NCBI RefSeq assembly: GCF_000260985.4
Contig: NC_017857.3
Span: 1,178,001 to 1,242,000 of the forward strand
DNA: 64,000 nucleotides
From: Methylophaga nitratireducenticrescens
GTDB lineage: Bacteria > Pseudomonadota > Gammaproteobacteria > Nitrosococcales > Methylophagaceae
Direction: 5' to 3'
Part shown: piece after piece, positions 19,198 through 28,503 of the stretch
How positions within the stretch are numbered: position 1 is the stretch's first letter
How the letters are laid out: each line of letters begins with the position of its first letter
Translations under genes and position numbers: made by a program
The notes under the pieces: generated by a model
Databases searched by the model: none
What the model saw: the letters and a program-made list of their open reading frames with translations, nothing else
What the model was told of the DNA's origin: nothing

Positions 19198-20376
19198 ATG
19201 TCAGATGTCTGGCAAGACACCATCACCACAGCTGAAACAATCCGCCGTGAACTCCACGCTCATCCGGAAATGGGCTGGCAGGAACATCGCACTGCTGAGC
19301 GCGTACGTGAGATCCTCAGCCATCTGAATATTCCTTGGCGTTGCTGCGCCGGCACCGGAACAGTCGGCATAATTAATCCCAAGGGCACCACAGCACCACA
19401 TATTGCTCTGCGCGGTGATATGGATGCATTGCCGCTTCACGAAGCCACTTTAAAAGTGTGGAGTTCAATGAATGAGGGGTGTATGCATGCCTGTGGTCAT
19501 GATGGTCACACTGCTACCTTATTAGCGACTGCAAAATGGCTTAAGTATCACGAAGCGCAATTGAAAGGACCTGTCAGCCTGGTTTTTCAGCCAGCCGAAG
19601 AAGGGGGGCATGGCGCCAGAGAAATGATCAAAGATGGCGCGCTTGATGGGGTTGACGAAATTTATGGCTGGCACAACTGGCCGGCCATTGCATTTGGTCA
19701 AATGCTTTGTCCCGATGCGTTGGTGATGTGTGGGAATGGCACGTTTAAAATTACCCTGCACGGACAAGGCGGCCATGCCAGCCAGCCGGAACTGTGCCGT
19801 GATCCAGTGTTAGCGGCCAGTGCGATTACCCTTAATTTGCAACAGATTATCAGTCGCCGGCTAGCGCCTCAGCAAGCTGCAGTGATCAGCGTTACTTCAA
19901 TTGAAGCGCCAAGTGCGCCTACCGTTATTCCACAAAATGCTGTTGTCGGCGGCAGTATCCGGGTTCCAGACAGAAAAACCCGTGATGAAATCTATCGATT
20001 GATTACTGAAATTAGCCAGCAAACTGCGGCAAGTTATGGTGTGGTGGCTGAAGTGGAAAATTTTCCGCGCTATGACGCAACCATTAATCATACGCTACAA
20101 GCCACAAACATGCGGCGGTTATGGCAGAACATTAATGGTGCTGATTCACTCGATTTTATTACGCCGACACCGATTATGGCATCCGAAGATTTCAGTTACT
20201 ACCTGCAACATATTCCCGGCGCATTTGCGTTGATTGGCAGTGATGATGGACCCGAGCACCAGGTGCCATGCCACAGCCCTTATTACGACTTTAACGATCG
20301 CCTGATACCGGCGGTCACACGATTGTTTTCGCGCCTGGTCGGAGTTGGCGTACCTGTTCCGGAGGAACTGCCCTAA
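19198..20376 (+). CDS. doeB2: N-acetyl-L-2,4-diaminobutyrate deacetylase, M20-type (DoeB2)
   Basis: 392 residues of the M20D amidohydrolase family. Metal-binding segments are GDMDALPLHE, MHACGHDGHTATLL and FQPAEEGGHGAREMI; the dimerisation-domain histidine is in GQGGHASQPEL and the last metal site in MASEDFSYYLQ. The family also includes hippurate and auxin-conjugate hydrolases, and the specific role here is inferred from being first in a cluster with DoeD, DoeA and DoeC homologues: it removes acetyl from the product of ectoine ring opening. Halomonas uses a different DoeB fold. The ATG follows a GGGGAGGG ribosome site. Confidence 0.85.
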   Translation: MSDVWQDTITTAETIRRELHAHPEMGWQEHRTAERVREILSHLNIPWRCCAGTGTVGIINPKGTTAPHIALRGDMDALPLHEATLKVWSSMNEGCMHACGHDGHTATLLATAKWLKYHEAQLKGPVSLVFQPAEEGGHGAREMIKDGALDGVDEIYGWHNWPAIAFGQMLCPDALVMCGNGTFKITLHGQGGHASQPELCRDPVLAASAITLNLQQIISRRLAPQQAAVISVTSIEAPSAPTVIPQNAVVGGSIRVPDRKTRDEIYRLITEISQQTAASYGVVAEVENFPRYDATINHTLQATNMRRLWQNINGADSLDFITPTPIMASEDFSYYLQHIPGAFALIGSDDGPEHQVPCHSPYYDFNDRLIPAVTRLFSRLVGVGVPVPEELP

Positions 20377-20410
20377 ATCGTCCATGTGACGTGTTCAAGA
20401 GGAGATTTAA

Positions 20411-21691
20411 ATGAGTATATTTGAAGAAAGAGAGTCTGCGATCCGTGCTTATTGCCGAGTATACCCGGTGGTATTCGATAAAGCGGCCAATGCCCGGCAG
20501 ACTGATGAAAACGGCAAGGAATATATTGATTTTTTTGCTGGTGCTGGGGTCTTGAATTTCGGTCATAACAATCAGCGTATGACCAAAGCGGTAGTTGATT
20601 ACATTCAATCCAACGGCGTGACCCACAGCCTTGATATGCATACCACGGCCAAACGGCAGTTTATGCAACACTTTACAGATACCATTCTAAAACCTCGCAA
20701 TATGCCGCATAAAATGCAATTTACGGGGCCGACTGGCACTAATGCAGTGGAAGCAGCGATGAAACTCGCCAGACGGGTGACCGGACGTCAGGATGTCGTG
20801 GCTTTTAGTCATGGCTTTCATGGCATGACACTAGGCGCTTTAAGTGCGACGGCCAATCAGTATTTCCGTAATGCAGCCGGTGTGCCGCTTAATCATGTCA
20901 AACATTTTGCCTTTGGCTGTGACAAAACCTGTCCTGGCTGTGACTTGGGTTGCGGCATGAACAGTATTGATCAGTTAACCGCCATCTATCAGGACAGCTC
21001 CAGTGGTATTGCTCCGCCCGCAGCATTTTTGCTTGAAACGATACAGGCTGAAGGCGGTGTGAAGGTAGCATCAAAAGAATGGTTGCAGGCCCTGGAAAAA
21101 TTAGCCAAAGAAGTAGGGGCATTATTCATCGTTGACGATATTCAGGTCGGCGTTGGCCGAACCGGTTCGTTTTTCAGTTTCGATGATCTGGGTATTGATC
21201 CTGACATTATCTGTCTGGCCAAAGGCATTGGCGGCATGGGCACCCCAATGGCGATGAATCTGGTGAAGCCGGAACTTGATGAACACTGGTCGCCCGGTGA
21301 ACATACCGGTACTTTCAGAGGCCAGGATATTTCCTTTGTCGCGGGTGATCAGGCACTGACTTATTTTGACAATGATGAGTTGATGAAAGAAGTCAAAGCC
21401 AACGGCCAGCAAATGGCTGAAGCTCTGGCCCCATTGGCGCAGCGATACCCAGATGTAAATGTGACCGGTAAAGGCATGATTCTGGGACTGGACGTCGGCA
21501 ATGGAGATAGAGCCAAAGCCATTGTGAATCAATGTTTTGAAGCCGGTTTACTGATTGCCAGCTGTGGTACCGGTGGACGGGTTGTCAAATTGATTCCACC
21601 ATTAACCACACCCCAATCTGACTTAAAGACGGGACTGGATATTCTGGTTGAAGTGACTGATAGAGTCATGCAAATGGAGCGAGCCGCATGA
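20411..21691 (+). CDS. doeD: Diaminobutyrate transaminase DoeD (EctB-like)
   Basis: 426-residue class III aminotransferase that converts L-2,4-diaminobutyrate to aspartate semialdehyde. Motifs: IDFFAGAGVLNFGHNN, FTGPTGTNAVEAAMKLARR, FSHGFHGMTLGALSAT, the cofactor aspartate in FIVDDIQVGVGRTG (242-243) and the PLP lysine Lys271 in CLAKGIGGMG. It resembles EctB, the biosynthetic enzyme running the opposite way, so the direction is inferred from neighbours. Unusual: four cysteines at 170, 174, 177 and 181 (FGCDKTCPGCDLGC), where EctB as I know it has a short MPFDGY-like segment. GAGG precedes the ATG; the stop overlaps doeA. Confidence 0.9.
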   Translation: MSIFEERESAIRAYCRVYPVVFDKAANARQTDENGKEYIDFFAGAGVLNFGHNNQRMTKAVVDYIQSNGVTHSLDMHTTAKRQFMQHFTDTILKPRNMPHKMQFTGPTGTNAVEAAMKLARRVTGRQDVVAFSHGFHGMTLGALSATANQYFRNAAGVPLNHVKHFAFGCDKTCPGCDLGCGMNSIDQLTAIYQDSSSGIAPPAAFLLETIQAEGGVKVASKEWLQALEKLAKEVGALFIVDDIQVGVGRTGSFFSFDDLGIDPDIICLAKGIGGMGTPMAMNLVKPELDEHWSPGEHTGTFRGQDISFVAGDQALTYFDNDELMKEVKANGQQMAEALAPLAQRYPDVNVTGKGMILGLDVGNGDRAKAIVNQCFEAGLLIASCGTGGRVVKLIPPLTTPQSDLKTGLDILVEVTDRVMQMERAA

Positions 21692-22947
21692 GACATCGTG
21701 ATGATATGACTTTTCCGTTTGAAGAATACGAGCGACGACTACGCGAGTTAAGAGAACGTATTGCCGAACGGCATATGGATGCTGTGGTCATTTCCGATCC
21801 TGAAAATATTATGTATCTGACGGATTACCAGACGACTGGCTATTCATTCTTTCAGGCACTGGTTGTTCCGTTGGAAGATGAACCGTTCATGATCACCCGT
21901 AAACTGGAAGAATCCAATGTAATCCATCGAACCTGGTTAGATATTACCCGGCCGTATCCTGATACCGGCGATGCCATTCAGATGCTGGTCGATGCACTGC
22001 GTGAGTTTGGACTGGATAAAAAACGCATTGGTTATGAACGTAACAGCTACTTTTTCCCTGCCTATCATCAGGACTGCATCCATACCACTTTGACCGATGG
22101 CAAATTGCTGGATTGCTTTGGCATCGTAGAGGAAGGACGGGTATGCAAATCACCGATGGAAATAGCATTAATGCAGAATGCTGCCAGAGCGACTGAAGCA
22201 GGTATGCAAGCTGGTATTGATGCAGTGCAGGCAGATGTCACTGAAAATGAAATTGGTGCAGCAATCAGCGCAGCAATGTTTAGAGCTGGCGGTGAGCCGC
22301 CAGCGGTTATGCCGTATGTGACTTCTGGACCACGCACCATGATTGGCCATGCCACTTGGGAAGGCCGCATTGTGCAGCCAAATGAACATGTCTTCCTTGA
22401 AGTGGGGGGGTGTTATCGTCGTTATCACACAGCGATGATGCGTACGATTGTTCTGGGCGCATTAAGTCCATCAATGTACAAGGCTCAGGAAATCATGAAA
22501 ATGGCGCTGGACGCTGTGCATAAGAACTTCCAGCCTGGCATGACCGTATCCGATGCCGACAATATGATTCGCAATATCATTACTAAAAATGATATTGGTG
22601 CTCGACTGGTGACACGTTCTGGCTATTCAATCGGTATTGCTTTTCCACCCAGCTGGGATGAAGGGTATATCGTCAGTCTTAAACAAGGCGAATCCACTGT
22701 ACTTAAACCCGGCATGACGTTTCATATTATCCCGTGGATGTGGGGCGTTGATGGGGATAAAACCTGCGGTATCTCTGACACCATTCATATTACCGAAGAT
22801 GGCTGCGAGTCCTTTTTCACCATGGATAGGGATTTTGTCGTCAAAGCCGATCAGGGCAAGCAAAAACTTATCTCACTTGATAAGGGCAACAAAAACGAAA
22901 CCAAAGCTGATAAACAACCTCAGCAAGCCCAAAAATCTGCCAGTTAA
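21688..22947 (+). CDS. doeA: Ectoine hydrolase DoeA
   Basis: Opens the ectoine ring to N-acetyl-2,4-diaminobutyrate. The 419-residue protein has the M24 (creatinase/Xaa-Pro peptidase-like) fold: N-terminal DAVVISDPENIMYLTDYQTTG, linker helices, and a C-terminal pita-bread domain with GHATWEGRIVQPNEHVFLEV, RSGYSIGIAFPPSWDEG and LKPGMTFHIIPWMW. Typical metal ligands of true M24 peptidases are partly replaced, as expected for ectoine hydrolases. Start codon overlaps the doeD stop (ATGA). The basic, Lys/Gln-rich last 25 residues look like a disordered tail. Confidence 0.92.
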   Translation: MRHRDDMTFPFEEYERRLRELRERIAERHMDAVVISDPENIMYLTDYQTTGYSFFQALVVPLEDEPFMITRKLEESNVIHRTWLDITRPYPDTGDAIQMLVDALREFGLDKKRIGYERNSYFFPAYHQDCIHTTLTDGKLLDCFGIVEEGRVCKSPMEIALMQNAARATEAGMQAGIDAVQADVTENEIGAAISAAMFRAGGEPPAVMPYVTSGPRTMIGHATWEGRIVQPNEHVFLEVGGCYRRYHTAMMRTIVLGALSPSMYKAQEIMKMALDAVHKNFQPGMTVSDADNMIRNIITKNDIGARLVTRSGYSIGIAFPPSWDEGYIVSLKQGESTVLKPGMTFHIIPWMWGVDGDKTCGISDTIHITEDGCESFFTMDRDFVVKADQGKQKLISLDKGNKNETKADKQPQQAQKSAS

Positions 22948-22962
22948 TCTACAGAGGTCAAC

Positions 22963-24324
22963 ATGCTTATAGCAACAAACCCGTACAGCGGAGAAAAAAT
23001 CGATAGTTTCCCCTGTCTCAGTAAACATGAAATGTATGCCCGAATCGGTGAGGCCAGCGCAGCTTTTGCTGACTGGAGTGATCGCAGTTTTGAGGAGCGT
23101 GCTGAGGTGTTACGTGCAGTCGCCAGACAGTTACGTGCAGAAAAACAAGATCTGGCACAACTGATGGCCTTGGAAATGGGTAAGCCAATAAGAGAAGGGG
23201 TACCTGAGGTTGAAAAAGCAGCCTTTTGTGCAGAATTCTATGCTGATAATGCTGAAAAATTCCTGGCCAGGGACACTATCGCATCGGATGCTTCACTGAG
23301 TTATGTCTGTTATCAACCTTTGGGCACATTGCTGGGAATCCTGCCCTGGAATGCACCATTATGGTTGGCATTTCGCTATCTGGCACCCGCACTGATGGCA
23401 GGCAACACCTGTGTGATGAAACACGATCCCCATGTGCCGCAAACGGCCCAGGCTATAGCAAATGCCTTTGTTAAAGCCGGCGCACCGGAAAATATTATGG
23501 TGAATCTGCCCCTGGAAACCCCAGAAGTAGAATTAGCGATTCGGGATCCACGCATAATGGCTGTTTCGTTTACCGGTTCTGGCGGTGCGGGTAGGAAAGT
23601 AGCCGAAATTGCGGGCAGTGAAATTAAACCCTGTGTGCTGGAACTGGGTGGTTCGGATCCCAGTATTATTCTGGCCGATGCTGATCTGGAAACAGCCGCG
23701 GATGTGGTGACACTGTCACGAATCATTAATGCAGGACAGTCCTGTATTGCTGCCAAACGAATTATTGTCGAGGCTGAAATCTACGATCATTTTGTCGAAC
23801 TACTATTAAACCGACTCAAAAAATTGCAAATGGGCGATCCATTACAACCTAGTACCGATATCGGCCCGATTGCTCGCAAGGATTTGCAGCTGAATCTACA
23901 TCGCCAAGTGGAAGATACAGTTGCTGCCGGTGCGAAATGTTTATTAGGGGGCGAATTACCGGATACCGATGGTTTTTTCTACCCGGTCACATTGCTGACC
24001 GAAGTGACTCCCACAATGTGTGCGTTTCGTGAGGAAACCTTTGGGCCAATTATGGCGGTGATTAAAGCAGAAGATCATGAACACGCACTGCAGATGGCCA
24101 ATGATACGGAATACGGTTTAGGTGCCAGCATCTGGACTAAAAATGCCGAACTGGCTTTGCATCTGGCCATGCAGCTTCAATCAGGTCAGGTCGCAATAAA
24201 CGGCATTGTGAAAACCGATCCTCGATTGCCCAGCGGTGGAATCAAGGGATCCGGTTTTGGCCGAGAGCTCGGGCCACACGGAATCCATGAATTTGTGAAC
24301 GCCAAACAGGTTTGGATAAAATAA
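22963..24324 (+). CDS. doeC: Aldehyde dehydrogenase, likely aspartate-semialdehyde dehydrogenase DoeC
   Basis: 453-residue NAD(P)-dependent aldehyde dehydrogenase. The cofactor motif is LLGILPWNAPLW with Lys153, the GSGGAG turn follows VSFTG, catalytic Glu227 lies in CVLELGGSDPS and the nucleophile Cys261 in NAGQSCIAAKR. It is of the succinate-semialdehyde dehydrogenase subgroup. Its place at the end of the ectoine operon points to oxidation of aspartate semialdehyde to aspartate, which feeds central metabolism. 15 bases separate it from doeA, with a GAGGT site in the gap. Confidence 0.87.
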   Translation: MLIATNPYSGEKIDSFPCLSKHEMYARIGEASAAFADWSDRSFEERAEVLRAVARQLRAEKQDLAQLMALEMGKPIREGVPEVEKAAFCAEFYADNAEKFLARDTIASDASLSYVCYQPLGTLLGILPWNAPLWLAFRYLAPALMAGNTCVMKHDPHVPQTAQAIANAFVKAGAPENIMVNLPLETPEVELAIRDPRIMAVSFTGSGGAGRKVAEIAGSEIKPCVLELGGSDPSIILADADLETAADVVTLSRIINAGQSCIAAKRIIVEAEIYDHFVELLLNRLKKLQMGDPLQPSTDIGPIARKDLQLNLHRQVEDTVAAGAKCLLGGELPDTDGFFYPVTLLTEVTPTMCAFREETFGPIMAVIKAEDHEHALQMANDTEYGLGASIWTKNAELALHLAMQLQSGQVAINGIVKTDPRLPSGGIKGSGFGRELGPHGIHEFVNAKQVWIK

Positions 24325-24332
24325 TTTCAAGC

Positions 24333-24355
24333 GGTGAGATCATATTGATCTCACC
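24333..24355. terminator. Stem-loop between doeC and pqiC
   Basis: A perfect 10-base stem, GGTGAGATCA and TGATCTCACC, with a 3-base loop, sits between the convergent ends of doeC and pqiC. Neither side has a clean T-run, so it may be an inefficient terminator or an RNA 3' end protector. Confidence 0.5.
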
Positions 24356-24364
24356 CAATTCAAA

Positions 24365-24952
24365 TCAGAGATTGGTGATTTCAGCCGCTAGTTCTTCAGC
24401 TAATTTATCCAGGTTGTTGCCCAATGCGCGTACCAGAGCAGGATAACCATCAATCGCAAGTGGAGTTTCAATAGTAAATGGCGAAATTAAAAGCATATTT
24501 CCTTTACTGTCCTGCAAACGCCATTGCCCGCTGGTCACTGCTTTGCCAGTAAAATGCCCATGAAACTGCTCAATATCCAACTGTAAATTCCACGCCGTTT
24601 GTTTTAATCCCCGACTATCTGATACTACCAGCAACTCTGGGAGTTGTTTGCTCAATCGGCTACGCAATCCACGGCGTATTTGTTGACCCAGATTTTCTGC
24701 CCAAAGATGCTCATTGGCTTGATGCAGAGTAATGTCATCTATTTGCAATGCAATGCGTTCGCTGTCAAGAAATTCAGCCAGACTAATAGAGCCTATTACT
24801 AAGACTTGTGCATCAGGAGTTGAAGCCTGCTCAGAGGATTGAAAGGTTTCTGGCAGGGTATATCGTTGTGTATTAACTGCTTGATTGGCACAAGCCAATA
24901 AACTCAATACCAGCAATAAGCTAAAAAACAATTTATTGACTTTTATCAACAT
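24365..24952 (-). CDS. pqiC: PqiC-type membrane integrity lipoprotein
   Basis: 195 residues. The signal peptide ends in a lipobox (LVLSLLACANQ), Cys21 being the lipidated residue. The rest is an ABC-type transport auxiliary (YmbA/PqiC) domain with RYTLPETF, NLQLDIEQFHGHFTGKAV and SGQWRLQDSKGN. PqiC is the outer-membrane lipoprotein of the Pqi lipid-transport system. It follows pqiB by 12 bases in the same direction. Confidence 0.87.
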   Translation of the reverse strand: MLIKVNKLFFSLLLVLSLLACANQAVNTQRYTLPETFQSSEQASTPDAQVLVIGSISLAEFLDSERIALQIDDITLHQANEHLWAENLGQQIRRGLRSRLSKQLPELLVVSDSRGLKQTAWNLQLDIEQFHGHFTGKAVTSGQWRLQDSKGNMLLISPFTIETPLAIDGYPALVRALGNNLDKLAEELAAEITNL

Positions 24953-24964
24953 AACTAATCCCGA

Positions 24965-26635
24965 TTATTTTGGCGCTCGTGGTACAGGATCGTCGCTGTC
25001 ACGACGATCAAAAATCAGTGCATTGGGTTGTTCGCCCAGTGTACGTGCAACTGGTTGCAGGTCACGCAGCAGTTTATCCAAACGTTGCAGAGTGCCCGTC
25101 ATTTCTTGATAAGCGGACGAATCAGGCGACAGCCCCTGCAAAGTGGCTCGAATTTCGGTCAGTGTCTGATTAATGTTTTCAGGGATCTGTTGCGTTTCAG
25201 AAGCATTGACCAAGGTTTGAATGCTGGCGGTTAACTCCCTGATTTCGCTCAACATGGTTTCGGAGCTTTCCAGATTACGATCCATGCCGGTTAGAATCGG
25301 TTCAACTTCCAGTTGATTGAGTTTATCCAGCAAATTCGACACTTTCAGTTCGATTTGCGCCAAGCCTGTTGAACTGGTTGGCAGAACCTGATGCCCTTCA
25401 AACGTTCTGGCCACAAATTCAACTGATTCATCACGCTGAAAATTAAGATCAACAAATAATGAACCGGTCAAAAGGTTACCGGATTTAAGTGAGGCTCTTA
25501 ATCCGGCATTCAACATGCGGTCGAAGCGGGCTGCCCAGTCTTTGATATCAACTTTTTCACTACCGCCTAAGCGTTGTGGTTCCAAGCGGATTAACACGGG
25601 AATAGCAAAGCCGCTCTGCGCATTGCGTTCGGGTGAGGTAAATTTCCAGGGCACACTCGAAACCGTACCAATACGAATACCACGGAATTCAACCGGCGCC
25701 CCCTTGGAAAGCCCGCGAACGGTATCTTCGATTAACAGTACATATTCAAGATATTGAGTATAAGCTTCCTGACGCGCACTCTCCTCATCACCGTAAAGGG
25801 TAAAAATGCTGTCGGGCTGGGCGCGAGAACCGACCGGTAAATCCTCAAGTACGCCAAATGTCACACCACCGCCTAATAATGCTTCCAATGAGGCAATATT
25901 GACTTTGAACCCCTCAGAATCCAGTTTTAAATCGACGCCATTGGCAGACCAGAAACGGGTGCCTTCGGTGACCAGAACATCGTAAGGGCTCTCAATAAAT
26001 AACTGGTGACGCATTTCACGCTTTTCGCTATCAAATTCAGCGCTTTCAACCCGACCCACATTGAACCCTTGATAGGTGACGGGATCACCAACACGCAGAG
26101 AGTTACCCAGTTGACTGATAAGGTTGATACGTAAGCCTTGCACGCCCAGAGTTGAAATAGGCGGTTGTTCCAACACCTCAAATTCACGTTGTTCGATATT
26201 ACTTTCACCAGGTTGTAATTGAATATAGGCGCCGGATAGTACGGTATTAAGGCCGCTGATCCCTTCTCGGCCTATACGTGGTTTCACGACCCAGAAGCGG
26301 GAGTCATCGACCAGCATCGGTTCGGCCTCTGGATTAATTCGTGCAATGATTAGTGTGTGGGTTAAATCATCTGATAGCCGCACCTGTTCCACCTGACCAA
26401 TATCCACATTGCGCGTTTTGATCATGGTTTTGCCAGCTTCTATCCCCTCGGCATTTGCCATCGTTAAGGTAATTCTAGGGCCTATACGACTGTAGTTGTC
26501 ATATATCAGCCATAGGCCAATCATGACCGCGACAATCGGCACAATCCAGATGGGGGAAAGACGAGATTGTCTGCCCGCTTTTGCTCGATGCTGGTCGTTC
26601 ACATTGTCTTCATTAGAGACAGGGGAATCACTCAT
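24965..26635 (-). CDS. pqiB: Intermembrane lipid transport MCE protein PqiB
   Basis: 556 residues: one N-terminal membrane segment (LSPIWIVPIVAVMIGLWLI, about 25-44), then three MCE domains (IGPRITLTMANAEGIEAGKTMIK; GLRINLISQLGNSLRVGDPVTYQGFNVG; YVLLIEDTVRGLSKGAPVEFRG) and a long coiled-coil C-terminal part (LSNLLDKLNQLEVEPILTGM onwards) that forms the needle spanning the periplasm. Length and order match E. coli PqiB. It overlaps pqiA by 8 bases. Confidence 0.93.
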   Translation of the reverse strand: MSDSPVSNEDNVNDQHRAKAGRQSRLSPIWIVPIVAVMIGLWLIYDNYSRIGPRITLTMANAEGIEAGKTMIKTRNVDIGQVEQVRLSDDLTHTLIIARINPEAEPMLVDDSRFWVVKPRIGREGISGLNTVLSGAYIQLQPGESNIEQREFEVLEQPPISTLGVQGLRINLISQLGNSLRVGDPVTYQGFNVGRVESAEFDSEKREMRHQLFIESPYDVLVTEGTRFWSANGVDLKLDSEGFKVNIASLEALLGGGVTFGVLEDLPVGSRAQPDSIFTLYGDEESARQEAYTQYLEYVLLIEDTVRGLSKGAPVEFRGIRIGTVSSVPWKFTSPERNAQSGFAIPVLIRLEPQRLGGSEKVDIKDWAARFDRMLNAGLRASLKSGNLLTGSLFVDLNFQRDESVEFVARTFEGHQVLPTSSTGLAQIELKVSNLLDKLNQLEVEPILTGMDRNLESSETMLSEIRELTASIQTLVNASETQQIPENINQTLTEIRATLQGLSPDSSAYQEMTGTLQRLDKLLRDLQPVARTLGEQPNALIFDRRDSDDPVPRAPK

Positions 26636-27968
26636 TCACGGTTTCCTTGGAGTGCGTTTTTTTGGTTGTGTCGGGCGTATCCCATATCAGCCGTGGATCA
26701 AATGTCATCGCCGCTAACATGGTTAAAATAACGACAGCCCCAAATGCTAGTGCTGCCGGACCGGGGGTTATCGACATTAAGTTACCAGCCCTGATTAATG
26801 CCACCAGTATAGCCACTACAAATAAATCTACCATGGACCAGCGACCGATAAATTCGGTAATCCGATATAAATTGGTTCGGTTATTGGCGCTGAGTTCACT
26901 GCTTTTACGTACGACAAATGACAGCCAGATCAACGCCAGCATCTTGCCGACAGGAACCAGAATACTGGCAAAAAAGATCACTGCTGCAATTGGCCAGGAG
27001 CCTTTTTGCCATAAATCAATGATGCCTCCAATAATGGTTGCCGGCTGACTCTGGCCCAGCACTGTTGTTGTCATAATAGGATAGGCATTTGCTGGAATGT
27101 ACATCACAATTGCTGCCGCCAAAAGTGCCCACGTACGTTGCAGGCTATGTGGTAAACGTAGATGCAGGGGTTCGCCACAGCGGCGACAATGTCCATGACC
27201 GGAATCGGACAGTTCGTTTATCAAACCACAGGTTGAGCATCCTGCCAAACCTTGTGAAGCCGCCGTTTCGCCTGTGCGAATGCCCTTTGGGGCCTGAGGT
27301 TCACCCGCAAGTGAAAACCACATCCAGTCGGCATCAATAGAGCGCGTGGTCATTAACAGTAAAATTGCAAAGGCACAAAAAGCCCAAAACGATGCACCTA
27401 ATTCAATCTGTGCCATGCCAGCGATTTTTATCAAACTGACTAGCGCGGCAATGATAAATACATCCGCCATCATCCACGGATGCATATGTGATAACGAACG
27501 AGCAATACCGCGACTAAATGGAAAGGGAGCTGCCCTGAGCAAACCAAATTGCAGCCAAATGACCCCTAATAGATAAACTGCCGGCAATACAATAATAGTC
27601 AGTGCCACAATGAGGGCGACCAAGGGCTGATGAAAACTAATCATGCTGGTCGCGGTTTGAGTCAGCTCAATATTATTGCTGATGCCTCTTGCTTCAAAAC
27701 TGACAAAGGGAAATGAGATCGCCAATATCAACGCAATTAATGCACTAATAGCAAATGCCATGCTGCGCTGAGCTGGACGAAAATGTCGTCTAACTAAGAT
27801 ATGCCCGCAACGTGGACAGGTAGCATGCTCACCCGGACGTAATGCAGGTAACACCACCACCCAATCACACTCATGACAAGCACGCATTCTTCTCAAAGAA
27901 ATACGGCTCTCCGGTGACGCTGGTGCAATGTCAACTGACACTTTATTGAGCGTGATGATTGGTTTCAA
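26628..27968 (-). CDS. pqiA: Inner-membrane protein PqiA
   Basis: 446 residues with eight membrane segments in two repeats, each introduced by a zinc-ribbon-like cysteine set: CHECDWVVVLPAL then CPRCG (residues about 32-58) and CSTCG then CRRCG (about 243-265). This is the PqiA architecture, the membrane platform for PqiB in lipid traffic between inner and outer membranes. It is first in pqiABC; no paraquat or SoxRS control site was recognised upstream. Confidence 0.93.
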   Translation of the reverse strand: MKPIITLNKVSVDIAPASPESRISLRRMRACHECDWVVVLPALRPGEHATCPRCGHILVRRHFRPAQRSMAFAISALIALILAISFPFVSFEARGISNNIELTQTATSMISFHQPLVALIVALTIIVLPAVYLLGVIWLQFGLLRAAPFPFSRGIARSLSHMHPWMMADVFIIAALVSLIKIAGMAQIELGASFWAFCAFAILLLMTTRSIDADWMWFSLAGEPQAPKGIRTGETAASQGLAGCSTCGLINELSDSGHGHCRRCGEPLHLRLPHSLQRTWALLAAAIVMYIPANAYPIMTTTVLGQSQPATIIGGIIDLWQKGSWPIAAVIFFASILVPVGKMLALIWLSFVVRKSSELSANNRTNLYRITEFIGRWSMVDLFVVAILVALIRAGNLMSITPGPAALAFGAVVILTMLAAMTFDPRLIWDTPDTTKKTHSKETVNE

Positions 27969-28153
27969 TTCGATTTTCCGTGACAGCGGTCAAGAAATAC
28001 TATGGGTAAAAGGGCATTATACGCATTGGCAATAGATATGTTTGGCATCAATAGACAGATGGTGAATACAGTTCTACTGATAAGACCTTCAATTAAAAAC
28101 GATGTTCATTTATTGCCATAATGTAAAAAAACTGAAATGGATGTTAGTGAACT

Positions 28154-28211
28154 GGGCTTGTTTATCTTTCATCTCCGCTAGCAGTGGTGGATATGAAAGA
28201 TAAACAAGCCC
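28154..28211. repeat. Perfect 19-base inverted repeat, dispersed-repeat copy A
   Basis: GGGCTTGTTTATCTTTCAT at 28154-28172 is followed 20 bases later by its exact reverse complement at 28193-28211. The loop contains AGCAGTGGTGG, also present in the copy at 41092. It occupies the 27969-28250 gap between divergent pqiA and the DUF4282 gene; nothing else was seen there except AT-rich DNA likely to hold both promoters. Confidence 0.85.
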
Positions 28212-28250
28212 TGATACTGCCATCCACTGATTAATCTAGGAGAGAAAGAA

Positions 28251-28493
28251 GTGAGAGATATCCTGTTTTTTGATTCGATGTTAACTCCGAAAATCATTAC
28301 GCTGGTTTACTGGTTGTTATTAGGTGCTGCACTGGTTTCTGGCCTGGGCATGATGTTCGCTGGTGGTATTAGTAGTTTTCTTATAGGAATTTTTACCATG
28401 CTGGCTGGTGCCGTCGGCGCGCGTATCTGGTGTGAATTATTGATAGTGCTATTTAAAATTAATGAAAATATGAAAAAACTAGCAGACAAATAA
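28251..28493 (+). CDS. DUF4282-family small membrane protein
   Basis: 80 residues starting at a GTG, preceded by AGGAGAGA. It begins with a short FFDSMLTPKII segment followed by two membrane segments (about 16-38 and 42-66) and a charged tail, the DUF4282 layout. Function unknown. It lies right behind the perfect inverted repeat at 28154 and ends before a terminator. Confidence 0.75.
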   Translation: MRDILFFDSMLTPKIITLVYWLLLGAALVSGLGMMFAGGISSFLIGIFTMLAGAVGARIWCELLIVLFKINENMKKLADK

Positions 28494-28503
28494 ATTACCC
28501 ACA

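Noticed and set aside
24333-24355. Stem-loop after doeC as a strong intrinsic terminator
   Set aside because: The stem is perfect but neither strand has a T-run, so it is listed with low confidence rather than as a firm terminator.
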